Positions 20,997 through 34,560 of a stretch of 64,000 nucleotides of DNA are shown here, in pieces. The notes below the pieces were generated by a model. That model ran no database searches and had not been told where the DNA came from. It saw only the letters and a program-made list of their open reading frames with translations. The position numbers and the translations under genes are program-made. Position 1 is the first letter of the stretch. The number at the start of each line of letters is the position of its first letter. The DNA comes from Karstenula rhodostoma CBS 690.94 (lineage: Eukaryota; Ascomycota; Dothideomycetes; Pleosporales; Didymosphaeriaceae), in NCBI GenBank assembly GCA_010093485.1, contig MU001495.1:1445470-1509469 (forward strand), read 5' to 3'.

Positions 20997-23900
20997 TCAC
21001 CGGCGGTTGAAGTTGAGATAGCGAGCCTAATCTTTGTCAAGAGGTGTACTTGAAAATGCAGGAAAGGATGTACTTACAGCAACGAAAAGCACGAAGAGAC
21101 TGGAGCCAATGAAGGCTGCCATGATACCCAGGTCGCGCCAGCGGTTGCTGAACGAAAGACCAAGCGGCTCGAAGAACTGATCACCAACCTTGTAGGCGCA
21201 GTACTGGCAAATATCAGTAGCGTTGTCGACAATGTAGCCTGGACCGCCGTTCTTGAAGTAGTCGGTCATATAGTCTCCACAGTTCTGTCCTTCCGGCGCG
21301 TTGAATGTGTTCAGCTCGACCGATGTGCATTCTACCTTCCGACCATGGAGTTCCGTGACGATCATACCACCGACAAGACGAGTCATCGGGTTGAGCTGGT
21401 AGAGCCAGGCTCTCCAGAATCCAGGAATTTGTGGCTTTGGGATCGTTACACCGCAGAAGAGGGCGAAGATGACAATGACGAACGGGTTGATGAGCGAGGA
21501 AATGAAAGGAGTCGGGGTGAGCGCAGCTATTGCTTGAGCTAGAGTAACAGAGAAGATCTCAGTGATGAGAATGATAAGGAATTGGTAGCCAGCGCGGGAT
21601 GAAGAGGGATTAAGCCCAGGAATGTAGTAGATGGGCAGGAAGAAAAATACGGCACAAAGGACATTGTAAGGCATCTCGCTCAAAAACATTGACAGCGCAA
21701 ATGGAAAGGTCTTGTAAGCTTTGGCCATCTGTTCGCGGTAGGAGATCATACGGGACACGGCGTACTTGGGTTCCACCTGGGCAAGAATGAGAGCGGGCAA
21801 AACAGTAACCTGGAAGATGACGAAGACGCGGTACTGGAGCGACGATCGAGAATCGTCGAGCTGGAGGTACATCAATCCAGTCAATAAGGCGATGATGACA
21901 TGGTTGAAGAGACGCGTGAAGCCATAATTCGGAGTTCTCCAGAAGGCCAGATTCTGGCGCTTGTTGACCTTCTTGATCTGGTGCCATAGTGGTGTGGCAT
22001 ACTCCTGCTGTTCCACATGCGCAGCGGCAACGACCTCTGCGCTGCGAGTCTCCTTCATACGTACAATGTCTTCTTTGACCTGTGCGAACTCGGCGGACTC
22101 GCGCCATACATCAGCCCAGTCGTGCTTGCCAATACGGGGCGTCGAGCCAGCACCAATAGCGTCAAGCATCCACTCGGCGGGATTGGCATCCGATGGACAG
22201 TCAGCACCATGGCGATGGAAGTAATCGAGAAGAGCGTGCGCGTCTTTGCCAATGTCTCCAAAGTAGACGCATTGCCCTCCGCGTTGAAGCAATAGAAGTC
22301 GGTCGAAGTTTTCGAAGAGAGCCGAGTTCGGTTGGTGAATGGTGCACAAGATTGCCTGACCCGCCGCAGCCAGCTTGCGTAGGAATCGAACGATGTTAAA
22401 GGCACTCTGGGAGTCCAATCCTGAAGTAGGTTCGTCCAAGAATAGGAGAAGCTCCGGTTTAGCAGCAAGTTCGACTCCGATTGTCACGCGTTTACGCTGT
22501 TCGACTGCCAATCCAGTCTCCGGATCACCGATAATGGCATCAGCCATGTCTTCCATTTCCAGAAGAGATATGACCTCCTCAACATAGGCGTATTTCTCTT
22601 CCTGGGGAGTCTCAAATGGTTGGCGTAGGTCGGCAGAGAAGCGAAGAGCCTCGCGAACAGTTTGGGTAGGTTCCTAATCATCAATTAACTTACGGCACCA
22701 ATTGGCTCGGAGGAATACACTTACGTGGACGTCGAGTTGTTCGGCATACGCAGTACCCCTTTGGAAGGCGATGCCAGGCGCTTTGCCATCGACAAGCTTT
22801 TCGCCACCAATGACACCAATATTCTTTCGGGCTGCAAGCACATCCAACAGTGTTGTCTTGCCAGCCCCAGATGCACCCATAAGGGCCGTGAGTTGCCCTG
22901 GCTTAACGTACCCGTAGATATTGTTCAGTAGACGCAGTTCTCCAGATGGGACGGGAACATCGTAGCAGAGATCCTCCCAGGTGAGTATAGCCTTGGAGGC
23001 GATCTTCAAACCAGAGCTCGCATCGGTGTCTTCCTCTTTGCGATTTCGCTTGTCCCGCTTTACCCGAAGCTTTTCGTTCAGCTCTTTGAGTTCCTTATTT
23101 TCCTTGAGGAAGAACGTCACAGTACGGCCTCCCGCGCCCCATTTGACGTATTCTCCGAGGAACACATTGGCCGTAAGGAATGCAACGATGAGCACAACAA
23201 TGATGCCCCAGTTTCTCCAAAGGTCGCTCGTCAGGTACGAAAAGCCAATGCGGATGTAGTCAGAACCAGAAACCAATGTCGAGCCAGCTTGACTACCGGG
23301 CAATGTGCACACCTGAGAGTTGATATCGCCATAAGCAGGACCATTGGGGATCAATGAGGTACCGGTACAGGTCAGATCGAGGCGCCCAAATTCGTTCATC
23401 ATGAGAGCTGAGAAGGCGAGTCCAAGCGCGTTGATATAAAATATCCAGCGCAGCCAAACTTGCTCGCTCTGGTACTGAATGATATATCCAGAGGTCAGCA
23501 CAAACAGCGTGATGATGGTAGCAGCCAAACGGATAGCGACGTCGAAATCCGGACACAAGCAACCGACGGTGCGGAAGAACAACGTCATGGCCAGATATCC
23601 AGAGGTGATCATAAGAACGAAGATGAAGAAGGCGCCAGCATCGCGTACTAGTCCAGTCATGAAGTACACTATGATGCTGAAAACCAGGATCTGTGCCGAA
23701 GAGAACAGCAGATCAACACCAATTTGAGCTACCCATAAAGCGGACGGACGGTGGAAAGTGAACGCTCGATGTTTATTGACGATCGGTCGTCCCAACATTA
23801 CACCTGGCAACTCGGAGAAGGCGTTGAAAGCGTTGAACAATAGAGCAATGAAAAGCACACCACCTCGGGTGAAAGCGCCATCCGAAGTAGTGGGGATATC

Positions 23901-25828
23901 CAGCCAGACAGTGCCGATGACGATAGCGATGATGATGGAGGTAGCCCAGGAAGTGACAAGAGTAAACTTGTCCTGCCACTTGAGCAGGAATTGGCGTTTG
24001 AACAAGGCTTGCACTTGCAGATAGAACGGAATCGAGTAGACGGATTTCTTCGGTGCATGTCGCTTGCTCTCCCGAACTGCGGTCGTGAACTCATCATACA
24101 CCTCCTTCTCTTCAGCCATTTGAGTGTGGTAGGCGGAGATTTCGGCATTACAGTTAACAGCAATGTGAGAGTCCTTGTAAGCTTGAGCTAGCGCATCAGG
24201 TGTACTAGGTACATCTTTCTCGCTTCTACCAACCCTGTATTCGCGCTCGAATGGATCCGTGCATCCAGTCAAGTAGTCCGGTGATGTTTGACGTGGTTTT
24301 GGCAGGAACCCGAGCCCTTCAAAGTATGCTCGAGCGTCCTTTGTGGGCCCGAAATACACCTGACGTCCACTGTCGATGACTAGCACCTTGTCAAACACCT
24401 TGTAGATGTTTTCAGACGCTTGGTAGAGGGACACAAAGGTCGTGGTCTTGTAGATGTTGGTAAGAACCCTGAGTGATCGGGCATAGTCAACAGCAGTAGA
24501 GGCATCCAGACCACGAGTGGAGTTGTCCCAAGAGACCACTGAAGCGCCAGTTATCATCGTCTCAGCAATAGAGACACGCTTCCGTTCGCCTCCGGAAACT
24601 CCACGTACGAAGGGGTTTCCAACGATGGTGTTACGGGTGTGCTCAATGTTGAACATCTTGAGCATTAGGTCTATGACCCGTTCCTTGAAGTCCTTGCGCG
24701 ACACACCTGCGGGCCGTTTACCAGGGACTTTGGTCTCGAGCGCAAAATCCAGAGTTTGACCGACGGTAAGAGTAGGATGATGGTTTTCCTCTCTGCAAGA
24801 AGTCAGTGTGGGCCAAGACGGGGTGGCGGATACCTTGTGCATGTTTCAGCGCAGCGAGGAATATTTCCTCTGCCAAAAAGACACATCCGCTTTGCACTGG
24901 TGTGACTCACTCCTCGCAGTAGACAGCCTCTCCCCTGTAGCGCTTTTCGAAGAAATCGCTCTCAAAAGGACCGTACAAAACTTTGCCATCGACCTTGGTG
25001 TATCCGTAGCGTTGGTTAGAGGCCACCTTGAGAAAGGTGGTGCAGCCGCTTCCGGGTCTACCGAGGACCAGGCACATTTCTCCAGGCTTCACGACGCCCC
25101 TGAAGTCCTTGAGGATATCGAAATCGCGGCCCTTCTTGCCGAGCCCGAGGATACCTTGAACTGTGGCAAAAACATTGAAGAAGGAAACGAAAGCATCGGG
25201 GAAGGTTTTGGCGTAATCTGCGAGAGGTCCTGTTAGTTTTCATTCGGGTCACCGAAAAGCGCACGAAAGGAGTGGTATATAGACATCAGGGTCGAAACCC
25301 GAAACACTGCAGAAGACCTTCTGGACTCGACGCGGGATGTGACATTGTGTTCGGATTGGGGTTGAGAGGGTAACACTCACTTTTGACGCCACCTATGCCG
25401 CTCACGGTCAAGTCTTCGAAAACCACACCAATGCGCTTAGATTTGATACCGGCTCTCTCCTCCTCATCGCGGTTGCCTCTGAGCACGGTCTCCAAATCAA
25501 AGTGCTCCTCGGAGCCGGTCTCTTCATCAAAGGCCTTTTCGACATCGGCAGTTGCGCCTTTGCGACTTTGGCGAGACTTTGTGCGGCTCAAATGGCTGGT
25601 CCTGGAAAATGCCCGATTTAAGGCTGCGAACTCGGCCTCGGCGCGCGAAATGTTGACACCGGCGTCATGCTGTTCAGCAGGCCGTGCGCTCTTCTCGCCA
25701 GCGCTGCTCGAAATGGTGGTGATGCTTTCGCTGTCGGCACGAATAGGATCGGCACCTTTCTCTCTGGGCGCGCTCTCTGGCTCTTCGCGCAGGGCCGCAG
25801 TACTCCAGGGGACGTCGGCCTTGTCCAT
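20997..25828 (-). CDS. Full-size PDR-type ABC-G drug transporter
   Basis: Five exons: 25828-25381, 25217-24911, 24792-22725, 22673-21078, 21026-20997; 1482 aa with all intron phases in register. It is a plasma-membrane ATP-driven exporter of the pleiotropic drug resistance class, in (NBD-TMD)2 order. NBD1 has the fungal degenerate Walker A GRPGSGCTT (about 202-210, Cys for Lys), signature VSGGERKRVSIAE and SWDNSTRGLD. TMD1 has LQVQALFKRQFLLKWQDKFT and several spans. NBD2 has the canonical Walker A GASGAGKTTLLD (about 890) and LLFLDEPTSGLD, but a degenerate signature LAVEQRKRVTIG. TMD2 ends in LFVLFVA|ARYLNFNRR, a typical PDR tail encoded by the 30-nt last exon. The substrate cannot be told from sequence. 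An in-frame upstream ATG exists at 26032; the MDKADVPW start is preferred. Confidence 0.93.
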
Positions 25829-28800
25829 GATGGCGCAATCGACAGAGCTCGCCAACGTTATCAGGCAAGAGGGAGTGTTGGGCGGGCCACAGAGAGGACG
25901 CTCTGGGCGTTGGGGAGCAAAGGAGTGTCGGGAAGCAAACAACGACAGGGGGAGCGAAGTGAAGAAGATGTAGGAATCATTTCCTATCGGCGTTAAGGCG
26001 TGAGACGACGCTATACGGCAATGCCGGGGCAAGGATGTTATAAATCCACCGGCTTACTCGTTCGCGTTTAGCGCTGCACCGAAGGAAGTTTGCGATAAAG
26101 AGTGCAGTCGGAGATGGGTGGCGGAAAGACTTGAGTCATGGTGAGAACGAATGCGGCGCGGCGCTGGTCGTGAAGACGGTGGGACACAGATGGCAGAAGG
26201 TTGTCCTCAACCCACCCGCATCGGGCAATTGCTGCTCAGTGCTCCCTCGTCCGCTGCTCACGATGACGGGCCGTCTGCGATGCGCCGTTACACATTCCGC
26301 TTCTGTTCGGCTTGCTTAGATATCGACACTCCCCCACCGCGAATTTGTAAGCTCCACAGGAATATAATCTCACTCAAAGCTTTGCCCATCCCTGGCAAAC
26401 CGTTCGCTTATTATCCCATCTTCAGCACGCCTAGGAGGTTTAGGAGACTAGCTCATCAAGGTTTACAAAGCCCTCGAGTGGGCCTTTACAAGTAATTTGC
26501 CCCCCAGTCTCCCCCACCTGCTGCAAGACTGTAACCCTACAAGGCTAGACACCCTCTTATAGGCATCGGGCTCGCGCTGGAGGAGGGAACTATCCCTTCA
26601 ACGTCTCCTCAGGTTATATTTCAAATCGACAAAGCCTTCGTTGTTTGCTCACCGCTTCCATCTTGCGCACGTGCAACCAGATGAGTCATCTCGAATCATG
26701 CCTACCGGGAAAACTACCTGCCGAGCTTAGGCGCGCTACACCAAAGTTGTCCTAGCATAACGTCACATGACTACAACCCCCACAAGACTGACTGGCGCGC
26801 CTTTTTTTCAATCTGTTCTCATCGACGCTAACAAGTACCCGTTGCATCAAAATGCTCCGCACGACGTCCACTTTTAGTCCTGGCGTTTAGCGCTCCTCCT
26901 TATGCTACCATATCGCGACGCGACCCGTCAAACAAGTGCGCAGAGTAAGGGCATTGCCGACGCAGCCGATCGATGCTAGGGCACGCACTTTCCGGCCCGT
27001 CATTGATTTGTCCATCTGTCCTTTTGCTCTGGAAGGTAGACTCCCACAATCGTGTGCAGTACTTTTGCCTAAAGCGATATTGGCAGTGCTTCTTTAACAT
27101 GACAGCAATCGCAACCTCACAGCTGCAAGGCACGGTATGGTACCGTGCTACTCGACACTACTTGTTGAACTCTGCCTGTATCGCCAGCTGTGCGGCTCCT
27201 TGGCAGTCGTATTTGCTTCTTCCTCCGACGTTGCCAATAATGGCACCGGTAGCGATACGAAATCCAGAAATACCCTTGGCTCACCATCCGAGTGTTTTAC
27301 CTGCTTCTGTAGCAGATCTTAGCAGAAGCCCCGGTGACACGAAGTCCGATCTGAATCGACTCACCGCGCGCATCCTCAAAGCCCGTTGATTGGAAACGAC
27401 CGGGTTGCAGACGCCTCTCAACGCGGCCGTTGCCCGCCTTCCATTCCGTATTACCAATCACGGCTTCGACCTTCTCGCATTATGCCTAATCAGACGTTGC
27501 AGGGGCCTTGGCCAGCACTTTTCTCTTATGATTACACGAGCTTTTCGCCAGGCTTCCGTGACCTGACGTTGGGCATTTCGTCAGGCACGGCAGGTTAACG
27601 CGGTAACAGGTGCTATGGCGCGAAACGGGCAAAGAGGTATTCTTAGTCAAGTCGCATAGTGTACCTGAGCAAAGCGAGTATACTCGCGTTCATCAGTCTC
27701 GTCCCACTCTACGTAAAACAGTTGCCTTCACTTTTCTGGCCAGCTCCGATTCTTGCTCGTTTTCAGCCATCTATAACCATCAGAGCCCGCTCTCTTTCCA
27801 ACGTGCATAATCAACCAGTCAATTTCTCTTCTCACACCGCTTCTCAAGATGTATTCTATGCCTCCTATTCGATTCACACCGCTACAAGTCGTCAGCGTCC
27901 CTTCGCCGCAAGGCAACACGGGCCACCCGTTCTTCCAATCTCAGACCCCTTCATCGTCCAATTCTGGATCATCCGCGCAAACGTCCACCAACAGCCCGAA
28001 GAACGACAAGTAGTGCGGACCGCAGACATGCTACTTAGATGTTCCAGGACGTTCTGCATCGCCTTCATCTGCCCATCCCTGCCCGATCCTCACTAGCAGC
28101 TGGAAAGGACACAAATGACACATTGCATACTGCAAGAAAAAGAGGACGGCAATGGGCTCGTATGGAACGCCAGTACTCGAGCGAAATCCTAAGGGTCTCT
28201 GAAAAGTGGCTATGTCAGGGCATCGTGCTGCGGGGCACTGCCACCACCCAACGGAGACACTAGTACGACCACGATGCCTCCGCGAGAACAAGATGGTATG
28301 ACTAGACAAAGGTTCGAGGGGAAATATCAGTTATACCCAGGCTCAGGGAGCATTGCGGAACACGAGCCGACAAGACCCATGAACTTCCAGCTTATGTCAT
28401 GTCATCTCCTGTAGCTGTCGACTGCAATTCAAGCTCATGATCGCTCCTATGACTCCAATGCAGTGCGTGAGAAATTGGGTTCCTGTGCGAATCTTGAACT
28501 CACCGGTTTCCTGGGCATCACGGCGATGCCGGTGCTACAATGCGTGCAGCCCTGCATAGAGCGTAACAGAACGTGTCTTGCTGACAAGGTTCCGACGACC
28601 AACCTATTTCACTCAACCATCCGAGAGCCCGAAATGTCATTCCATCGTCATATCTTCTGCCCTGTTGATCCTGTTCCCTGGCCTCGTCGTTCTTCAGCTG
28701 TGTGACAGGCATCTTCCACTCCATCCAATCACAGTTGAGTCCCGTTACAGACATCTCTCGCGCCATCATCTGGGCGCCTCCACATGTTCAGAAATTCAGC

Positions 28801-31530
28801 CGACATAACACCGACCCCAAATTACTAGACGCCGGCGTAACCCTGTCGCTAACAGATTTCATCCAGGTACAAACCCGCATTTTAAACGACGCGCATGACA
28901 CTGATAGCTATGGAGATGCCGGAGATGCATGGTTTGGTCAAACAATTGTCAAGAGGGATTGATGCTGGGGTCGAGGGGGCGAGACGTGGGGGCCGATGTG
29001 GGATGGGCGTGTTCTAACAATAGAGGAGCGGAAGCGGGGAGTACGGGATAGAGTACTGCGGCTGTGTGGTTTGTGGTAGGTTTAGTTTCATCAACGGGCA
29101 GTTGTGTGGAAAAGGGAGTGCCTGGGAGGGGCTTGCTCTATTCGGTCTGAGAGCTCAGCTAGAAGCTTGTGCAAGATTATGGTACGAATGTGCTGATCCA
29201 TGGATATGGAATAAACACGTGACAATAAAAAGAGGATATGCTAAAGAGGTCACAGGGATAACTCGTTCGTCATTTTTCTATGCAATATGATACCCAATCT
29301 TGTTCAAAGTTCGTTGCTGAGAATTAAATATTTGATTCAATTGAGTTGGAGTGAGCAAGAAGCTGTGTGGTTGTATGAGCCTGAGTAGGCACGCAGTTCA
29401 TCAGACCATCGCTGGTCCTCGACTGACCACAGCAGTTGCGACTTCATGGTTGGCCGGGGTCCTAACCGTTGTCAAACGACCAACAAACATCGAACATAAC
29501 AATTCGAACTCTCTAGTTGTGAGGCCCTACATTCTCTTTCAGCGACACTTACACTTCTGGTCATCTTTGGGGGTCGTTTAGATTCTGAAGTTGACTGTCA
29601 ATGGAGACTACCATAGGTAGAATCTGTGGCGTTGCGCCTGCATGCCATGGTCGGCCACATCACCGAGTATTGGAGGGTCCTACGTCACGATCGACATGTG
29701 GTATCTGAATTCTCCACCGAATAGCACTGCTGCGGCAGAATAGGGTATCTAAAGCGCAGTCACGTGGGAAGAGTTGAGGTCGCGTGTATAACCCATTGCG
29801 AACGAGTGTATACCGCGTTTCAATTCAGTCCTACTCCTTTGTGGAGATAATGAGTTGTTAGGATTGTATTAGCATGGTCAGGATAGGAACAATAACCCCG
29901 CACCCGCAACGAGGTATCCTGCTACAGTCTGATATATACATATATCCACGTCTTGCTGTTGTCTCACTTTGACAAGTTATATAACCTGAAAAGTCGCGAT
30001 CGCAATGACTTGCTTCGCCGGATCTTAGGATTCTCACCCATAACATGTATAAACCCCTGCTGGACCTCTTCTAAGAAGAGCTGGTTATTAGAACCAGTAC
30101 CCACGCAAGTACGTCACTTCTGCCACTCTGTCCTAAGAGGCACCTAACGTTTAGCGTATTTCCAACCTGCATACCGGGTCACCGACTCACGATGAACCTT
30201 GTGCATCTGACTCAGTCTCAGCAATATCTGGGAGATGTTCTAAGGTTTTTCTTTTCCCACGCCTGGTCGACTCAGCTCTCTGATAGCTAGGGCAGCTTAA
30301 GATCGACTTAAATCAATATACAAATAGCTTATGAGACGCAGGGTCCTTGAAAAGCTGGGATTGTCTGGGTTAGTTGAGTTGACTTTGGGTTGAGATCCAG
30401 CAATGTCAAAGCAATACACCTCGCTACAAAGCGAGATACTTCACCTGCGCAGGTAAGCTGTTCTAAGAGTTACAAAAGACCAGTGAATATTTAAAAGCTC
30501 TCGCCTAGCGCACCACGACACAGGAAACCGCCGTCCGAGTGAATGCACCCCGCGCCTTCCCCATCCAGCAGCTCTGTTTACACTCACTCGCACCACTACC
30601 ACACCACCACTACACCACATACACGTCAACTGTCGGCGCCCTCTAGACTCTCCCAACTCATATGCCTATATATATCATCCGGATCAAGATATTCTCATCG
30701 TTCGACCGACACATAGAGAGTCTGGCGTAAGTGGGTAAAACCACACGTCAGTACTCGTTGACAGTGCACCGGTTCGAACCCGAATCAAAACTACTTTGAG
30801 CCGGGGCCTGCGGGTGAAATGGCTTTTTGCTGCGGCGAGGGAGCCTGCCCAGACTTCACGCACGCGCACTTTTTGTAGTTTTGTTTTACTGGGGGTTTCA
30901 TTCACATATACATATATGCAAGCATGCTTTCGCTATCGGGAAGGCATTGGACTACGTCAGCCTTGATTGACTTGGTTCGTAGACTAGATATAAAATCACG
31001 ACGCGACACAGCGTGGGCATTGAGCGAACACATGGGAAATGGGGTGTCGGCTCAATTATGAAAACATTACAAAGAGGAACATGTACTCCAGGGTAACACT
31101 GTCACTCTATGAGGCGTGTTCAAGCCTGCAACCTGGCACGTATGGCCAACCTGCATCTTACTTCTCGAGAGGCGGTGCCATGACCCCAGGTCATCCACTC
31201 AAGAACACACACGCATACCGACCGACAACTGTCCAAAGCCGTTACTGTCTGTATTCATAACTCCAGTCGTAGCCAACTAAGATCCTATCCGAACCCATAT
31301 TTCTCTAGCCTTTGCACAGGAAAAGACAGACAAGACAGACAGACGCATGCTAGAAAAGCGCAACAAGCCCTTTTACCAAGACCCAGCCTAGCCAAATGGA
31401 ACGCCTCGCTTCCCACCAGAACATAGCAAACCGGGGAATATGCAAGACAGGACAAGACGAGATCTACAATACAAAGGAAACCCTTGTTCGTCCCTGTGAT
31501 TAGCACAGGGTGGGGGTCAGAGAGGATGAC
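25829..31530. other. 5.7 kb gene-poor region
   Basis: This is the largest stretch without a gene. It begins with the transporter promoter and ends in the OPI1 3' region. The GC content is not strongly skewed, so it is not an obvious RIP relic. AT-rich TATATA runs occur near 29935-29947, 30668-30677 and 30902-30917. Many short open frames occur on both strands; none shows domains, a sensible splice chain or coding bias. No transposase, terminal repeat or RNA gene was recognised. Confidence 0.5.
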
Positions 31531-33216
31531 CTAATTCTTCTCGTTGACGCCAGTGTCGACCCTGACGTCTGTCAAGGGCGCCTTTTCCGGTCCCTCTTCA
31601 GGTTGTTGCGTGGGCTGGCGGCCAATGCGGCTTAACCAGCCTTCTGCGCTCTGCACGGTGCCATCCACAACCGTAGTGATCTGTCCCATCATATCCAGAC
31701 CTTCGCTCGCGAACGCCAGCATGCGGTTCGCGCCACGGACTTCCTCGCCGCCACCCTCACCTCCTTCGTTGCCAGTGGCGGTGGTCCTAGATGCAAGCTG
31801 CCACCGCTGCGGCACAGAGAGCAGCTGCGTACGGACGACTTGCGACGCGTTCTGCGGAAGCGCACCACCGGTGTACCGGGAGACCGAAGTAACGACAGAC
31901 TGAAGGGTGGTCCAGATGTCGCTGGAGAGCTGCTTCATGCGGTCTGCGATGGCGCGGACTTGTTCGTCTTGTGCGGAAGAGCTGTCTGTCATTGTGGCGT
32001 CTTTCTCATGGGTATAGGTGCCGTTGGAGTGGCGCGCATTCCGCAGCGCGGCTTCGTATTCGTCCACGACGAGCTTAAGCGCGCGCATAACGCTGTCAAT
32101 GTGCTTGGTCGCACCGCGCAGCAAGCGCAAGCATAGCTTGAGAGATTTGAGTGACGCGTCCGAGAGGGCGATGCCGAGACCGGACGTCGTCATGATGAGT
32201 TGCGTGGACCAATTCACGCGGCGGTCTTGGGTAGATTGTGGATGTTCTTGTGAGGTTCGTGTTTCCTTGCCTGTGGCGGGGTCGATGGTGACGACGGCGG
32301 TCTCTTCGTATTTGGGCGAGCGGTGGTCATCGTATGCTGGAAGGCTCTCAGCGCAGGACGATTGCGAGCCGCCTCTTGTGCGGGAAGCCGCATACTCGCT
32401 ATCGATGTCCATGGCTTCGGCTGATTCGGCAGCATGAGGACTCATAACGCGGGGTCGCTTCCCTGCTCTGTCTGCATCGCCTTGTTCGAGGTCGCTGGGC
32501 CGTCTGTGTACCTCTCCTAGATAGCGTCGGAGATTTTGCTCTACGCCGGTGCGTCTTCCCACCGAGGAGACGGTGTTGACGACGGGCGAGCCGATGTTGC
32601 GTTCGATGAGTTCGGCACCGTACTTGAAGATGCGGGGCGAGTACGTCTTGGTGGTGTTGTAGGCCGAGATGGAGCCATTGATGCTGCCTCCGAGCCAGGG
32701 ATGCGCCGACGTCAGTAGATTGAGAAGCGGCTCGGGCTCCACGGTGGATTCGCGGGCGGAGAGGGTGACGGAGCGACTTGTGGGCGAGCGGGCGAAATCT
32801 GCACACGACGATTAGCATGCGCCTGCATCATCGGCATGTTACAAAAGGGAGCATGACCCACCTGGATTACCCAGCCCGCTCAGCGCCTCAGCGGCCAGTC
32901 TCACGTCCGGGTCTTCCATGCTGACGACGCTCATGTCCCGCCTCCTGTCGTCGCCGCTGGTCACGCTCGCGCGATCCATGTCCATCGGGCTGCCCACGTC
33001 GCCCTCGGGGACGCGCGGGAACGCCATGCGAGGCAGCGCGCCCCATGGTGCACTGCTTGTCTTGGGACTGAGCTCCACCGAGGGGTGCGACGGCTGCGCA
33101 TCGGGCAGGTCGAGGCTTCGCAGGCTCGGGAGAGAGTGCGTCGGCACCGAAGGCAGGTCGAGGCTCGACGGGTCGTGCTGCGTGTATGCGGGCGGCTGCG
33201 CGCGCTCCTGCTCCAT
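31531..33216 (-). CDS. opi1: Opi1-type transcriptional repressor of phospholipid genes
   Basis: Two exons, 33216-32862 and 32798-31531 (63-nt intron); 540 aa. Yeast Opi1 represses INO1 and other Ino2/Ino4 targets and senses phosphatidic acid at the ER. Family blocks are seen in order: EDPDVRLAAEALSGLGNPG, LLNLLTSAHPWLGGSINGSI, SAYNTTKTYSPRIFKYGAEL, IERNIGSPVVNTVSSVG, RRVNWSTQLIMTTSGLGIAL and SLKSLKLCLRLLRGATKHI, which make up the Opi1 domain. The first open codon of the frame (33465) is GTG, not ATG; the first ATG, at 33216 (MEQERAQPPAY), fits the usual fungal Opi1 start MEQxRPPAY. A basic GKRPRVM patch resembles a nuclear signal. I did not see a clear FFAT motif. Confidence 0.9.
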
Positions 33217-34560
33217 GGTGCCGTCTTCCTCCTCGCTCGCTCGCTGCGCTGGCCGGTGCGAAGCCGTGCGTTGTGGGGTCTGGTGCGACTGGCGGCTGAT
33301 TGCGACTGATGGCGGCGAGATAGCGAGATCTCTACGCGTGTGTTGACATGGCGAACGCTCGTTGCGACAGCGGGGGGTTTTTTGTGGATGGGTGGAAGAC
33401 GACGCTGCGCTGCTCTGCGTTGGGGCGTCGAGAGTGGACTCGTCTGTCGAATGATTCGCACCCACACCCGCCTTTCACATGACAGCACCCGTTCCGCGAC
33501 GACACGTGAAAGTGGTTCCAAACCCGCCTGTTTCTGGCCGCGCCGGAGAGGTGGAACCGAGAGGAACAATGGCCGTGGGCCCTTCTACACATCTTCACAC
33601 AAATCAAACCTACCTTTACTCTCCTCTCCATCTTCTCATGACCATGTCCCCCAACTCGATTCATCGACTGCCATCTGCCATCTGCGCAAGATGCTATTGA
33701 TACACTCCAGGGAGTGACGCATCGACACTAGTAGCCAATCGCACGACTCGGCGCAAAGCCACGCCAACATACCTACTCAAGTGCCGCTCCGCCCTTGTTC
33801 TCGTTCCACACCTGCCCATCATTGACAATCGCCCCCTCTAAGCCTCTATCCGCGAGTGCTTCCTTTCCCCCCGTTGCCATCACACGGTAATAAGCACCCC
33901 TCCCCTCCCCCAACGCGCCCATGTTCTTCTCAACGTACGAGGACCAAGACGGTAGAATGTCAGAAACGGTCGCTCGGTTTTCTCCACTCTGTCTCCTGTC
34001 GCACGTTTGTATGCCGAAGCACGGTTCGGCTGAAACCTACCACGCGAACCTGATTGGCGATGCTGTAAACGAGCCCTCTGAGCATCTGAGCGGTCGAAAA
34101 GGGTCCTCGGGTCTTGTGAACCGATCCGCCCTTCTCCTCTGGAGCCGACAGTCCCCCGCAGCCTTGTGTTCGTATAGTTGCCCTCTCAGCGGCGACCCCT
34201 CGGCTTTGTTTTGTGGTGTCGAAACGCCTCGTCGTTCAGGCGCTGCGCCATGTACCGCTCACTGAACGCCGACTTCGGCTTTCACGTGTCGGGTGCTGTG
34301 ATTGTTGTGATGTGAATGCTCAATGCACATTTCAAGCTTCATGCCAACTGTATCGCAAACGCATCCAATTAACGCCTTCCTCCGTGTTCTGGGTAACAAG
34401 CCAACTCGCCGTGTCCGTCGCTCAGAGCATAAGAAAAGCACATTCGTCCTGAAGAACGCGTACAGTGAAAAAAAAAGAATGAAGCCTGCCGGCCTCTGCA
34501 TCTCCTTCACCGAGGCGTGTGACATGTTCAGTTAGAGTAAATAGTGCTAATGTATCAAAG
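33217..34560. other. Intergenic region, OPI1 promoter / exonuclease 3' end
   Basis: Contains the OPI1 upstream region, which is open in frame for about 80 codons without ATG and likely 5' UTR, and C-rich stretches at 33860-33910. No other gene is supported. Confidence 0.45.

Noticed and set aside
20997..25828. Degenerate Walker A (Cys for Lys) in the PDR transporter as a sign of decay
   Set aside because: This substitution in NBD1 and the altered NBD2 signature are normal for fungal PDR transporters.
30755..30795. tRNA-like T-loop sequence GGTTCGAACCCG
   Set aside because: The T-stem pairs only three bases on either strand, and no D-arm, anticodon arm or acceptor stem fits around it.
25829..31530. 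RIP-mutated transposon relic
   Set aside because: By eye the base composition is not strongly AT-shifted and no transposase, reverse transcriptase or terminal repeat could be read; a computed RIP index would decide.
33217..33465. N-terminal extension of OPI1 from 33465
   Set aside because: The first codon there is GTG and there is no ATG in frame before 33216; the extension has no family similarity.
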